Shown piece after piece: positions 14,395 to 22,841 of a DNA stretch of 41,629 nucleotides. A program made the translations under genes and the position numbers. This DNA is from SAR116 cluster bacterium. Lineage in GTDB: Bacteria; Pseudomonadota; Alphaproteobacteria; Puniceispirillales; Puniceispirillaceae. A model generated the notes under the pieces. It was given only the letters and a program-made list of their open reading frames with translations, searched no databases and was not told where the DNA came from. Each line of letters begins with the position of its first letter. Within the stretch, counting starts at the first letter, position 1. The DNA is taken from contig SHBC01000004.1 in assembly GCA_004213025.1 (NCBI GenBank), positions 1-41,629 of the forward strand. The letters are read 5' to 3'.

Positions 14395-16557
14395 TCAGGC
14401 ACTTGCCGCGATATTGCGACGACGCGCCAGAAGATCAAGAAGGCGGCTTGCCGCATCGGTCGATTTCGTGCCTGGCGGGAACACCGCCGCGGCGCCGGCC
14501 TCGGTCAGCGCCGGCACATCCCCTGGCGGAATGACACCGCCAACCACAAGCTCGATATGGCGCCCCTCGCCGGCATCAAGCCGGCGGCGCAGGCTGGGCA
14601 CCTGGCTGAGATGCGCCGCGGCGAGGGTGGAAATGCCAACCGCATCGACATCATGCTCGATGGCCATGTCATAGACCTCATCCGGGCTGGCGAAAAGCGG
14701 CCCGATGGTGACCTCGAAGCCGAGATCGGCAAAGGCCGAGGCGATCACCTTCTGGCCGCGGTCATGCCCATCCTGGCCAAGCTTGGCGACCAGAAGGCGC
14801 GGCGCACGCCCGGCCGCCGCGGTGAAGATTGCCACCCGGTCACGAAGGATCTCCAGATCGGCATCAGCCGCCATGCGTGCCTTCCAGATACCGCGCACGC
14901 CCTTGATCTCGGCCTTGTGTCGTCCCCAGACACCGCTCAGCGCGTCCGAAATTTCACCAACCGTGGCGCGGCTTCGCGCCGCCTCGATGGCCAGCGGCAT
15001 CAGATTGTCCGACCCTTTCGCCGCTGCTGACAGGGCGGCAAGAGCCGCCGCAAGCCGGGACTCGTCGCGGCCGGCACGCACCGCCTTCAGCCTGTCAAGC
15101 TGCTGCACGCGCACCTGGCTGTTGTCGATACGGCGGACCTGCACCTCCTCGCTGCCATCGGCATGCGGGGCCGGCTGACAGCTGTTGACGCCGATGATCC
15201 GGCGGCGACCGGAATCGATTTCCGCCTGTGATGCTGTGGCAACCTCCTCGATCCGCATCTTCGGGATGCCGGCCTCGATCGCCGCCGCCATGCCGCCAAG
15301 CGATTCCACCTCGGCGATATGTTCCCGCGCGCGGGCGACAAGGCCCTGGGTCAGCCTTTCGACATGATATGAGCCGCCAAACGGGTCGATGACATGCGCC
15401 ATATTGCCTTCATTCTGCAGATGAAGCTGGGTGTTGCGGGCGATCCGCGCCGAATAGTCGGTCGGCAGGCCAAGCGCCTCATCAAGCGAATTGGTATGCA
15501 GCGACTGCGTATGACCGGCAACCGCGGCGCTTGCCTCGATACAGGTGCGGGCCACATTGTTGAACACATCCTGCGCCGCCAGCGACCATCCCGAGGTCTG
15601 GCAATGCGTCCGCAGCATCAGCGATTTCGGGTCCTGCGGATCAAAATGCGTTTTCATCATCTCGGCCCATAGCAGGCGCGCCGCGCGCAGCTTCGCGATC
15701 TCCATGAAATAATGCATGCCGTTGGCAAAAAAGAAGGACAGCCGCGGCACGAACGCATCGACATCAAGCCCGGCCGCAACGCCTGCCCGCACATATTCCA
15801 GACCGTCGGCAAGCGTGTAGGCAAGTTCCAGATCGTTCGATGCGCCGGCCTCCTGCATGTGATAGCCGGAGACCGAGATGAAGTTGAATTTCGGCATGGT
15901 GGCCGCGCAATAGCCGAAAATGTCCGACACGATCCGCATCGAGGGCGATGGCGGATAGATATAGGTGTTGCGGACCATGAATTCCTTCAGAACATCGTTC
16001 TGGATGGTGCCGGCCAGCGCCGCCGGCGGAACGCCCTGCTCCTCGGCGGCGACGATGAACATCGCCAGCACCGGCATCACCGCGCCATTCATCGTCATCG
16101 AGACCGACATCCGGTCCAGCGGAATGTCCCGGAACAGCAATGCCATATCGGCAATGGAATCGATGGCCACGCCGGCCAACCCGACATCATCCGCGACCAG
16201 CGGATTGTCCGAATCATAGCCACGATGCGTCGGCAGGTCGAAAGCCACCGACAGCCCCATCTGCCCGGCCGCCAGATTGCGCCGGTAGAAGGCGTTTGAG
16301 TCCTCGGCCGTCGAAAAGCCGGCATATTGCCGGATCGTCCAGGGCCGGCTGGCATACATCGTGGCATAGGGGCCGCGCATGAAGGGCGCGATGCCGGGGA
16401 GCGATGCCGCGGCGACGGCCTGCGCCGCCGGATCGGGCGCGGCCAGCGGCGGAATGTCGATTCCCTCATCGGTTGGCATCGGGGCCGGCAGATCATCCAT
16501 TATTGCCACTTCGCGGGATGGCGGCAGCGGCAGCGCGGTGAAGTCAGGGAAGGTCAT
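14395..16557 (-). CDS. mutB: Methylmalonyl-CoA mutase large (catalytic) subunit
   Basis: Adenosylcobalamin-dependent isomerisation of (R)-methylmalonyl-CoA to succinyl-CoA, the last step of propionyl-CoA use. About 720 aa, the usual length. The N-terminal TIM-barrel domain has [35 protein letters not shown] and [17 protein letters not shown]. The C-terminal B12-binding domain has the DxHxxG motif DGHDRG (about 596-601, with the His as lower axial ligand) and GGVIPPGD. Two adjacent ATGs (16560 and 16557) precede MTFPDF; the one at 16560 overlaps the mutA stop as ATGA. Second gene of the mutA-mutB operon; no meaB chaperone is in the window. Confidence 0.95.
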   Translation of the reverse strand: MTFPDFTALPLPPSREVAIMDDLPAPMPTDEGIDIPPLAAPDPAAQAVAAASLPGIAPFMRGPYATMYASRPWTIRQYAGFSTAEDSNAFYRRNLAAGQMGLSVAFDLPTHRGYDSDNPLVADDVGLAGVAIDSIADMALLFRDIPLDRMSVSMTMNGAVMPVLAMFIVAAEEQGVPPAALAGTIQNDVLKEFMVRNTYIYPPSPSMRIVSDIFGYCAATMPKFNFISVSGYHMQEAGASNDLELAYTLADGLEYVRAGVAAGLDVDAFVPRLSFFFANGMHYFMEIAKLRAARLLWAEMMKTHFDPQDPKSLMLRTHCQTSGWSLAAQDVFNNVARTCIEASAAVAGHTQSLHTNSLDEALGLPTDYSARIARNTQLHLQNEGNMAHVIDPFGGSYHVERLTQGLVARAREHIAEVESLGGMAAAIEAGIPKMRIEEVATASQAEIDSGRRRIIGVNSCQPAPHADGSEEVQVRRIDNSQVRVQQLDRLKAVRAGRDESRLAAALAALSAAAKGSDNLMPLAIEAARSRATVGEISDALSGVWGRHKAEIKGVRGIWKARMAADADLEILRDRVAIFTAAAGRAPRLLVAKLGQDGHDRGQKVIASAFADLGFEVTIGPLFASPDEVYDMAIEHDVDAVGISTLAAAHLSQVPSLRRRLDAGEGRHIELVVGGVIPPGDVPALTEAGAAAVFPPGTKSTDAASRLLDLLARRRNIAASA

Positions 16558-18146
16558 CATCCAGCCTCCCCGCCACCGGCAAGTCTCATCAGCGGCGCCA
16601 GCCTGTCATCGGCCCGCAGCAGATCGTCGCCGCGCAGGAAGTGCGCCTGCGGCATGCCGGCGGGCGGCGTATCAACACCGCAGCCGATGACCCAGTCGGG
16701 ACGCGCCGCCTCGATCCCGGCATCACCTTCCGGCAAAGTCACCGCGCCAAGCCCGGCCATCGCCAGCCGGGCACGGATGGCATCTTCCTGTGTCGCACCC
16801 TCACCGCGCAGGATCAGCACCCGCGGCGTATTTGCGGCGGCGGCGCGGCGGATATCCTCGATCAGCATGGCCGGGCGCCGGACCGCGGCAAATTCCGGCA
16901 GCACCTCTGGCACAGCCTCGCTTCGTGGCTGCAATGTCACGCCAAGAAGATCACTGTCACCGCTGCGAATCCGGGCTTCACGCGCCGTCGCGGCATCATC
17001 GGCCCAACCGGCGACAAGCCCGGCCTTGCGGGCCGCAGCCAGACCGCCAGCCTGCTCAATCTGCTGGAAGCAGCGCCAGCCTGCCGCGGCCAGCGCGTCG
17101 GTACGGGATTCGATGAAGGTGGCGCCGGCGGCCGGGTCGAGGCTCGCCTGAAGATGCGATTCCGCCATCATCATCACCTGGGCAAGCCTGGCAATACGGC
17201 GCGCGCCGGCACTCTCGCCCGTCAGCACATCATGTCCGAACCCGGCCATCGCATCGGCCCCGCCGATCGCGCCGCCAAGAAGCGCCGTCGTCATCCGCAG
17301 CATGTTCACTTCCGCATCCAGCACCGACATCATGCGCAGCGAGGCATGGCCACTGACCGGCAGCGGCACAGGGTCAATCCCGCACCCGGCAAGAAGCCCG
17401 TCCCAGAGCCGCCGTGTCGCGCGGCAGGCGATGATCCCGGCGAACATATCCGCTGGCAGTGCGATGCGGGCCGAGATCCGCCCCGCCACCGCCGCCATAT
17501 CCGCACCAGCCGCGTCCGCCCCGCGAAGAACCGCCGCACAGCCGGCCACCACCAGCCCGATTTCCTGCGCCGCGCTGAGGCCCCGATTGTGCCAGTGCCA
17601 GCCATCACTCCGGAACAGGCGGTGCGAAGCTGGCGCATCGGTGTGAAGCGCCATGCCGTCCGCAAACCCGTCCACCGGATCAAGCCCAAGATCGATCTGT
17701 GTGGCCGCCGCCGCCGCTCCGGCAAACGCCAGCAGACGCCGATACTGCGCGGCGCTCGCGGCCGCACCGTCAAGGCTGATGCCAACCGCCGGCAGAATGA
17801 CCCCGGCCAGCTGTGCCTCCAGCGCCGCCATGTCGCCTGTTGTCAGGGCAAGGCCGGTGGCACCGCTTGCCAGCGCGTCCAGAATCTCGGCATTGCCCAT
17901 ATCCGGGGTGACGGTCTGAACAACCTGCCAGCCTTCGGCAAGTCGGGACCGCGGGGCGGCGGGAAGCTGCCGCGGGGCGGGCGCCGCGTCATCGACAATC
18001 TTGTATAACGCATGCGTGACGAGGCCATCCTCATCGGTGCGGTCGAGGCTGTGAGGCGGCGCACCCTTGAGGATTCGCCCGACCATGGCCGTCCATTGCG
18101 CCATCTCGGCAGGCTCAAATTCCGCTTCGGTGCTGGGCATGTCCAT
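16557..18146 (-). CDS. mutA: Methylmalonyl-CoA mutase small subunit
   Basis: 529-aa non-catalytic partner of MutB in the heterodimeric bacterial enzyme. It keeps the mutase barrel outline ([13 protein letters not shown] near the N-terminus, [19 protein letters not shown] and [29 protein letters not shown]) and a C-terminal cobalamin-fold relic. It lacks the DxHxxG axial-ligand motif, as expected for MutA. I chose the ATG at 18146; the longer frame (TTG at 18224) runs into the divergent promoter region. The stop overlaps mutB (ATGA). Divergent from the GT39 gene across 77 bp containing the inverted repeat CCGGG/CCCGG around CTATAGT. Confidence 0.9.
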   Translation of the reverse strand: MDMPSTEAEFEPAEMAQWTAMVGRILKGAPPHSLDRTDEDGLVTHALYKIVDDAAPAPRQLPAAPRSRLAEGWQVVQTVTPDMGNAEILDALASGATGLALTTGDMAALEAQLAGVILPAVGISLDGAAASAAQYRRLLAFAGAAAAATQIDLGLDPVDGFADGMALHTDAPASHRLFRSDGWHWHNRGLSAAQEIGLVVAGCAAVLRGADAAGADMAAVAGRISARIALPADMFAGIIACRATRRLWDGLLAGCGIDPVPLPVSGHASLRMMSVLDAEVNMLRMTTALLGGAIGGADAMAGFGHDVLTGESAGARRIARLAQVMMMAESHLQASLDPAAGATFIESRTDALAAAGWRCFQQIEQAGGLAAARKAGLVAGWADDAATAREARIRSGDSDLLGVTLQPRSEAVPEVLPEFAAVRRPAMLIEDIRRAAAANTPRVLILRGEGATQEDAIRARLAMAGLGAVTLPEGDAGIEAARPDWVIGCGVDTPPAGMPQAHFLRGDDLLRADDRLAPLMRLAGGGEAG

Positions 18147-18223
18147 CGGTTTCTTTCTCAAGCTCACCGGGCTATAGTCCCGGCAGAAAACCGCCAGGTG
18201 AAACACATTTTCAAGGATAGCCA

Positions 18224-19744
18224 ATGCCGGCGGTCAACGCCACATCTGATTCCGCCGCGCCTGGCGGCTGGACAGGGGCTGACAGGCTGCTTTTCGGCCT
18301 GCTCGTGGCGGTGGCGGCGCTGCGCAGCCTTGCCATTATCCTCAGCCCGCTGGAACTTGGTGTCGATGAGGCGCAATACTGGCTGTGGAGCACCGAATTC
18401 GATTTCGGCTATTACACGAAACCGCCGCTGACAAGCTGGATCATCGGTGCCTCGCACCAGCTTTTCGGCCATCATGTCTGGGCTGTCAGATTGCCTGCGC
18501 CATGGCTTCATCTTCTGACCGCGCTGGTGCTGTGGCGCGCCGCTGTCTGGTATGGCGGTGCCGGTGCCGGCCGCTGGGCGGCACTTCTCTGGACCTGCCT
18601 GCCGGCGGTGGCGCTAGGCGGTTTCGTGATCTCGACCGACACCCCGCTGCTGCTGTTCTGGTCGCTTGGCCTGCTGGCGCTGATCGGGGGTGTGACAGGT
18701 CGCATCGCCATGAACCGGTCGATGGCGCTTGCCGGCGCGGCGTTCGGCATCGCGCTGCTTGGCAAATATGCGGCCATCTACGGCCTTGTCGGGATTGGCC
18801 TGTTCTGGGGGTTGCAGCGGCTACGCGGTGGCACGGATGTCACCCTGACATCGCTTCTGACCTTCGCCATCGCGATGGCCATCGCGGCTAGCCCGAACCT
18901 GATGTGGAACCTGGCGAATGATTTCACCACCGTCCGGCATCTCGGCGACAACGCCAATCTGGACCGCCAAAGCCATGACCCGCTGAACAGCCTGCGCTTT
19001 CTTGGCGCGCAGTTCGCCACCGCCGGCCCGCTGGTCTTTGCGCTGATGTTCGGGATTTTGAAAGGCGGACGCGATCCGGCGACAAGGCTGCTGCTGTGGC
19101 TGTCGCTGCCAGTGATCGCCATCATCATGATCCAGGCCTATCTCAGCGAGGCCAATGCCAACTGGGCGCTGGCGGCGATGCCGGCGCTGACAGTGTGGCT
19201 GGCGGGATGGCTTGCCGGCGCATCGTCACCGACGCTGGCGCGGCTTGGTGCGGGCGCGCTGGCCATCAATGCCGGACTTTCATTGATCATTCTGGCGGTG
19301 ACATTGACCGGATCGCTGGGTCCGCTGACGCCGGACTCCGACCCGCTTCGCCGGCAGCGCGGATGGCATCAGCTTGCCAGCGACAGCGCGGCGGCGCTGA
19401 CCCGTCATGACGCGAAGACGATCATCGCCGACAGGCGGGCATCAGCGGCATTGCTGAGCTGGCATTTCCACGGCACCGGCATCGACGTTCTGGTGCATGA
19501 TGAAGACGGCGTGCCAAGCAATCATTTCGAACAGAACCTTGCCTGGTCACGCAATCCCGATTCACGCCAACCTGGGTCACGCCAACCTGGTCGGCGGCTG
19601 ATTGTGCTTGGTGATGAGATGGCCCCGCCGGCACTGGCAGGCGTCACCTGGATCACGGTGCCGGCGCCGCTGATTTCAACGGCTGAAATCAGCCACAACC
19701 GCACACGCCGCCTGTATCTTCATCAGGGTGTCGAGACGGACTAG
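18224..19744 (+). CDS. Membrane glycosyltransferase, GT39/PMT_2 (ArnT-like)
   Basis: 506-aa polytopic inner-membrane glycosyltransferase of the dolichyl-phosphate-mannose-protein mannosyltransferase/ArnT superfamily, which transfers a sugar from a polyprenyl-phosphate donor on the periplasmic side. The first loop has the signature LELGVDEAQYWLW...YYTKPPLTSW with the acidic pair (DE) expected at the active site. About 10-11 hydrophobic segments follow up to residue ~365, then a soluble C-terminal domain. AGGA lies 6 nt before the ATG. A triplicated five-residue unit (SRxPx) occurs near residue 445. Its stop shares a CTAG with convergent mntR. Acceptor (lipid A, glycolipid or protein) unknown. 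Confidence 0.88.
   Translation: MPAVNATSDSAAPGGWTGADRLLFGLLVAVAALRSLAIILSPLELGVDEAQYWLWSTEFDFGYYTKPPLTSWIIGASHQLFGHHVWAVRLPAPWLHLLTALVLWRAAVWYGGAGAGRWAALLWTCLPAVALGGFVISTDTPLLLFWSLGLLALIGGVTGRIAMNRSMALAGAAFGIALLGKYAAIYGLVGIGLFWGLQRLRGGTDVTLTSLLTFAIAMAIAASPNLMWNLANDFTTVRHLGDNANLDRQSHDPLNSLRFLGAQFATAGPLVFALMFGILKGGRDPATRLLLWLSLPVIAIIMIQAYLSEANANWALAAMPALTVWLAGWLAGASSPTLARLGAGALAINAGLSLIILAVTLTGSLGPLTPDSDPLRRQRGWHQLASDSAAALTRHDAKTIIADRRASAALLSWHFHGTGIDVLVHDEDGVPSNHFEQNLAWSRNPDSRQPGSRQPGRRLIVLGDEMAPPALAGVTWITVPAPLISTAEISHNRTRRLYLHQGVETD
19547..19591. repeat. 15-bp tandem repeat, 3 copies, in GT39 C-terminal domain
   Basis: Units at 19547, 19562 and 19577. The last two differ only in the final base; the first is more diverged. 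They encode SRNPD-SRQPG-SRQPG, a hydrophilic loop in the soluble C-terminal part. Confidence 0.9.
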
Positions 19745-20178
19745 ACCCGGCCCTGTTCGGTGATTCTGGCAAACACCGCCAGCGTTTCCTTGCTGACATG
19801 ATGTTCGACCCCCTCGGCATCCTCTTCGGCGATGGCGACGGGAACCCCGATGGTGACCAGGAAATCGCGCACAATCTGATGTCGCGCACGGCTTGCCTCG
19901 GCCAGCGCGCGGCCTGCCTCGGTCAGAAAGATCGACCGGTAGGGGCGCGTCTCGACAAGATCCTCACGCTGCAACCGCTGGACAATGGCGTTGACCGTCG
20001 GGCTGGTGACGCCGAAACGCGCCGCCAGATCGACGGTACGCGCCTCGCCGGTTTCGGCAATCAGATCAGAGATCATCTCGACATAATCCTCGGCCACCTC
20101 GGACTGATGCGCGCGCCGGATACGGTCGAATTTTGCCGCGCTGTTGGCGACATCTGGCGTGGTCTTGCTGTCTGACAT
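19741..20178 (-). CDS. mntR: Manganese-responsive DtxR-family repressor MntR
   Basis: About 145-aa iron/manganese-dependent repressor. The N-terminal winged HTH (EVAEDYVEMISDLIAETGEARTVDLAARFGVTSPTVNAIVQRLQ) and the metal-binding/dimerisation domain (RHQIVRDFLVTIGVPVAIAEEDAEGVEHHVSKETL) follow the E. coli MntR pattern, including the EGxEHHxS metal-ligand stretch. With Mn(II) bound it would repress manganese uptake and may induce export. The ATG at 20178 (MSDSK) is preferred; an in-frame ATG at 20202 sits in a TATAAA-like AT-rich stretch that looks like the promoter. No Mn transporter is adjacent, so its targets lie elsewhere. Its TAG stop overlaps that of the GT39 gene. Confidence 0.92.
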   Translation of the reverse strand: MSDSKTTPDVANSAAKFDRIRRAHQSEVAEDYVEMISDLIAETGEARTVDLAARFGVTSPTVNAIVQRLQREDLVETRPYRSIFLTEAGRALAEASRARHQIVRDFLVTIGVPVAIAEEDAEGVEHHVSKETLAVFARITEQGRV

Positions 20179-20189
20179 GAGGGGCCCCG

Positions 20190-20262
20190 GAAATTTCGTC
20201 ATTTATAAAGTTCTTAAAGATATTTAGCCACACCAAAATTTTCTTATGATCTTTATACTTGG
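20190..20262. promoter_or_regulatory. AT-rich island between mntR and DUF1244
   Basis: About 70 bp of AT-rich sequence in GC-rich surroundings, within a 237-bp gap (20179-20415). It contains the palindrome TTTATAAA (20202-20209) just before the mntR start, and TATGAT and TATACT (20245-20259) that could be -10 elements toward DUF1244. No well-spaced -35 boxes were found. The TTTATAAA region could also be an autoregulatory metal-repressor site; that is speculative. The rest of the gap (20263-20415) shows nothing definite. Confidence 0.4.
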
Positions 20263-20415
20263 CAGCCTGATTGCGTGTCAGGATGACGCGCCGGAATCCC
20301 CGCCTCAACCACCCGCAAGGCAGTTGCCTATGCAGCGTGACTTGGATAAAGTCCGCACCATCCGGGGCACCGGCCAGTGGGCCGCGCCACCAGCTTTGCG
20401 ACCAGTGGGGTTTCC

Positions 20416-20718
20416 ATGGACAATTCAACACAGACCGAACTTGAAGCCGCCGCCTTCCGGCGCCTCGTCGCGCATCTTCAGGAACGCACCGACGTACAGA
20501 ATATCGACATGATGAATCTGGCCGGTTTCTGCCGGAACTGCCTGTCACGCTGGTATCGCGAGGCGGCCGGAGAACGCGGTATGGAGATGGATGACAAGGC
20601 GGCGCGCGACACTGTCTATGGCATGGATTACGCCGAATGGAAGGCGAAATACCAGACCGAGGCAACGGCCGAGCAGCGGGAAAAATACGAAGCCATTCAC
20701 AATCACGGCGACAAATAG
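20416..20718 (+). CDS. DUF1244 family protein
   Basis: 100-aa conserved protein of unknown function. It matches the family hallmarks: NIDMMNLAGFCRNCLSRWY (with a CxxC pair) and GMEMDDKAARDTVYGMDYAEWKAKYQ. No signal peptide or membrane segment, so it is probably cytosolic. GTGGGG lies 6 nt upstream of the ATG at 20416. It precedes gapR by 31 bp and is probably co-transcribed with it and pyrF. The CxxC could bind metal or be redox-active; this is only suggested by the pattern. Confidence 0.88.
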   Translation: MDNSTQTELEAAAFRRLVAHLQERTDVQNIDMMNLAGFCRNCLSRWYREAAGERGMEMDDKAARDTVYGMDYAEWKAKYQTEATAEQREKYEAIHNHGDK

Positions 20719-20749
20719 CGCCGCAAGACATCCACGGGGACAACAGGCC

Positions 20750-21001
20750 ATGGCACTTATAGCAGGCACCGGCGCCGGCGCCGATCAGCTGACACAATTC
20801 ATCGAGCGGATCGAACGTCTCGAGGAAGAAAAGCGCGCCCTGATGGCCGACATCCGCGATGTCTATGCCGAGGCGAAGGCAACCGGGTTTGACCCGAAAA
20901 TCATGCGCCAGCTTGTCAAGATGCGGGCCATGGACCGGGACCTGCTGCAGGAACAGGATGAGCTGTTGCAGACATACCGCGCCGCGGTCGGCCTCGTCTG
21001 A
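20750..21001 (+). CDS. gapR: GapR-family DNA-binding protein (DUF2312)
   Basis: 83-aa predicted coiled-coil nucleoid-associated protein. The family core IERIERLEEEKRALMADIRDVYAEAKATGFDPKIMRQLVKMR is intact. In Caulobacter, GapR binds overtwisted AT-rich DNA ahead of replication and transcription machinery and stimulates type II topoisomerases. The start at 20750 follows a GGGGA about 10 nt upstream. It is in a likely operon DUF1244-gapR-pyrF, with 14 bp to pyrF. Confidence 0.9.
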   Translation: MALIAGTGAGADQLTQFIERIERLEEEKRALMADIRDVYAEAKATGFDPKIMRQLVKMRAMDRDLLQEQDELLQTYRAAVGLV

Positions 21002-21015
21002 AGGCGGGAAAGGGC

Positions 21016-21918
21016 ATGGCGGCGGACCATTTCGGCAGCAGACTGACCACCGCCATCCGCAGCGCGGGAACCCCGCTCTGCATGGGGATCGACCCGCATC
21101 TGTCGATGATGCCGGCGCTGTTCGGTGACGTCAGCGAGACAGCCAGCCCGTCGACATTGCGCGCCATCGAGGATTTCGCGATGGCCTGTCTTGAGATGGC
21201 GAAGGGACGTGTTGCCGCCATCAAGCCGCAGGCCGCCTTTTTCGAGGCGCAGGGCCCGGACGGAATGCATGTCCTGGCACGGCTTGGCCGTGCCGCGATC
21301 GACGCCGGTGTTCTGGTCATCATGGACGCCAAGCGCAACGATATCGGCAGCACCAACGCCGCCTATGCCGACGCCTGGATCGGCCATGACGCCGCCTTCC
21401 CCAGCGACGCGCTGACGGTCAATGCCTATCTCGGGCTTGATACGCTGGACCCACTTCTGGCACGCGCCGACAGGCAGGGCGCCGGGCTGTTCGTCCTGAC
21501 CCGCACCAGCAATGCCGGGGCGGGCGATCTGCAGGATCTCGAAATCGACGGCAAGCCGCTGTTCCAGCATCTGGCCGCCGGACTGGCACCGCTTGCCGCC
21601 GCGCGGGAGGGGGAGCTTGGCCTGTCCTCGCTTGGCATCGTTGCCGGCGCCACCTGGCCGGAAGAGGCGCGGGCACTTCGCGAGACCCTGCCAGGTGCGC
21701 CATTCCTCGTGCCCGGCTTTGGTGCCCAGGGCGCCGGCGCGGCGCAGGCACTTGCCGGCCTGACAACCGGTCCGAACGGGCCGGAGGGCGGGCTGGTGAA
21801 CAGCACACGCGGCCTGATCTTCCCTGCCGCCGCCACGAATGCCGGCTCTATCGGTGACTGGCAGGCCGCGATCAGCGACGCCATCGAGGCCAGCCGGGGC
21901 GCACTCGCCGCCACCTGA
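21016..21918 (+). CDS. pyrF: Orotidine 5'-phosphate decarboxylase (type 2)
   Basis: 300-aa OMP decarboxylase, last step of de novo UMP synthesis. It belongs to the longer type 2 family: LCMGIDPHLSMMP near the N-terminus, AIKPQAAFFE, the catalytic VIMDAKRNDIGSTNAAYADAW (Asp-Lys-Asp network), and GIVAGATWPEE. AAGG is 2 nt before the ATG with more purines upstream. Followed by a 213-bp gap with a GACCCGGG/CCCGGGTC hairpin. Confidence 0.95.
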   Translation: MAADHFGSRLTTAIRSAGTPLCMGIDPHLSMMPALFGDVSETASPSTLRAIEDFAMACLEMAKGRVAAIKPQAAFFEAQGPDGMHVLARLGRAAIDAGVLVIMDAKRNDIGSTNAAYADAWIGHDAAFPSDALTVNAYLGLDTLDPLLARADRQGAGLFVLTRTSNAGAGDLQDLEIDGKPLFQHLAAGLAPLAAAREGELGLSSLGIVAGATWPEEARALRETLPGAPFLVPGFGAQGAGAAQALAGLTTGPNGPEGGLVNSTRGLIFPAAATNAGSIGDWQAAISDAIEASRGALAAT

Positions 21919-21955
21919 GACTTTCAAGACTCTTTCATCATATTCACATGCACGT

Positions 21956-21986
21956 GACCCGGGATTTTCTTCCTTCGGCCCGGGTC
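21956..21986 (+). terminator. Hairpin after pyrF, possible terminator
   Basis: GACCCGGG (21956-21963) pairs perfectly with CCCGGGTC (21979-21986) around a 15-nt loop, 38 bp after the pyrF stop. Only two T follow, so termination efficiency is doubtful. The remainder of the gap up to the cold-shock gene (21987-22135) shows no further structure I can name; it would include that gene's promoter and 5' leader. Confidence 0.45.
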
Positions 21987-22135
21987 TTAACGCACGGCAT
22001 CCTGTGTCATCGGTGTGGAGGCAAATTTGGTGATGCCTGTCACGCCCGGCGTAATGTCCCTGACCTGTTGTGATAATCAGGCCGGGACAAGGCGGTTACC
22101 GGTGTCGTGTACAAGGCTGCCCAGGAAAGATGACA

Positions 22136-22636
22136 ATGACAAAGGATGTGGCAACCCGCGACGCGTCGCAGGATATCGAAATTGGCCAGGGACAACTGGT
22201 CTGGTACAATGAACGCAAGGGCTACGGTTTCGTCAGGATCGGCGAGGAGGAGATATTTCTTCATCGCTCGACGCTTGACAGGTTCGGGCTTGTCCGTCTT
22301 CTGACGGGCGACGAGATCACCGTATCGCTGAGTTCGAATGAACATGGGCGGGTGATCAAGGACCTGCTGTCGGTTGAACGGCCGGCAACCCCGGCCCCGC
22401 CAGTGGCGTCCGAGCCGGAAGAGGGTGAGGTGCTTGCCGTCGTCAAGTTCTTCAATGACCTTCGCGGCTATGGGTTCGTGACAACTGATACGTCCGATGA
22501 GGATGTCTTCGTTCACTCACGGGTGCTGAATGATTGCGGATTTCATTCGTTGATCCAGGGCCAGAAGCTGCTGGTCAAGGTGGATGCATCAAGCCGTGGT
22601 CTGCAGGTCAATTCCGTCCGGTTGCTGGCTGAATGA
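22136..22636 (+). CDS. Double cold-shock-domain protein
   Basis: About 166-aa protein with two cold-shock (OB-fold) domains. CSD1 (about 14-80) has GQLVWYNERKGYGFVRI and EEIFLHRS. CSD2 (about 97-165) has GEVLAVVKFFNDLRGYGFVTT and EDVFVHSR. These are the RNP1 and RNP2 nucleic-acid-binding motifs. An acidic, proline-rich linker (PATPAPPVASEPEEGE) joins them. Two ATGs compete: 22136 has AGGA at a 9-nt spacing, whereas the one at 22130 is too close, so 22136 is chosen. Two-CSD proteins are common in alphaproteobacteria and act as RNA chaperones or antiterminators; cold regulation is not shown here. Confidence 0.9.
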   Translation: MTKDVATRDASQDIEIGQGQLVWYNERKGYGFVRIGEEEIFLHRSTLDRFGLVRLLTGDEITVSLSSNEHGRVIKDLLSVERPATPAPPVASEPEEGEVLAVVKFFNDLRGYGFVTTDTSDEDVFVHSRVLNDCGFHSLIQGQKLLVKVDASSRGLQVNSVRLLAE

Positions 22637-22841
22637 CCTGATAGACCGCCCTGCCGCGTAATCCGCCAGGGCAATACGGCAGGACGACAAGGCGGAGCGA
22701 TTCGGCAGGACGATTCCGGTGGCGACAAGAAAGCGTTTCGCTTTCCCGGGTCGCGCGGCTAGAGTCATATGGACAAGGGTATGCTTGGCGCGTGTCCAAA
22801 GGTCATCGCACCAGACCACCGTTTCAGGGCAGCACCCCATC
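22637..22841. other. Intergenic gap with small inverted repeats
   Basis: 205 bp without a gene. It contains GCCCTG/CAGGGC (22648-22653 and 22667-22672), a perfect 7-bp hairpin GAAAGCG-TTT-CGCTTTC (22729-22745), and two copies of TCGGCAGGACGA-like sequence about 37 bp apart. None has a following T-tract, so terminator function is doubtful; the second half probably holds the MFS gene promoter. Confidence 0.4.

Noticed and set aside
20246..20512. Short frame starting with a lipoprotein-like MIFILGSLIACQ
   Set aside because: Tempting as a small lipoprotein, but it runs on through the start of the DUF1244 gene in another frame, has no ribosome site, and its C-terminal part is plainly shadow sequence.
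22729..22745. Perfect hairpin GAAAGCG-TTT-CGCTTTC as a terminator
   Set aside because: No T-tract follows on either strand and it lies 93 bp after the cold-shock gene; kept only as a described inverted repeat.
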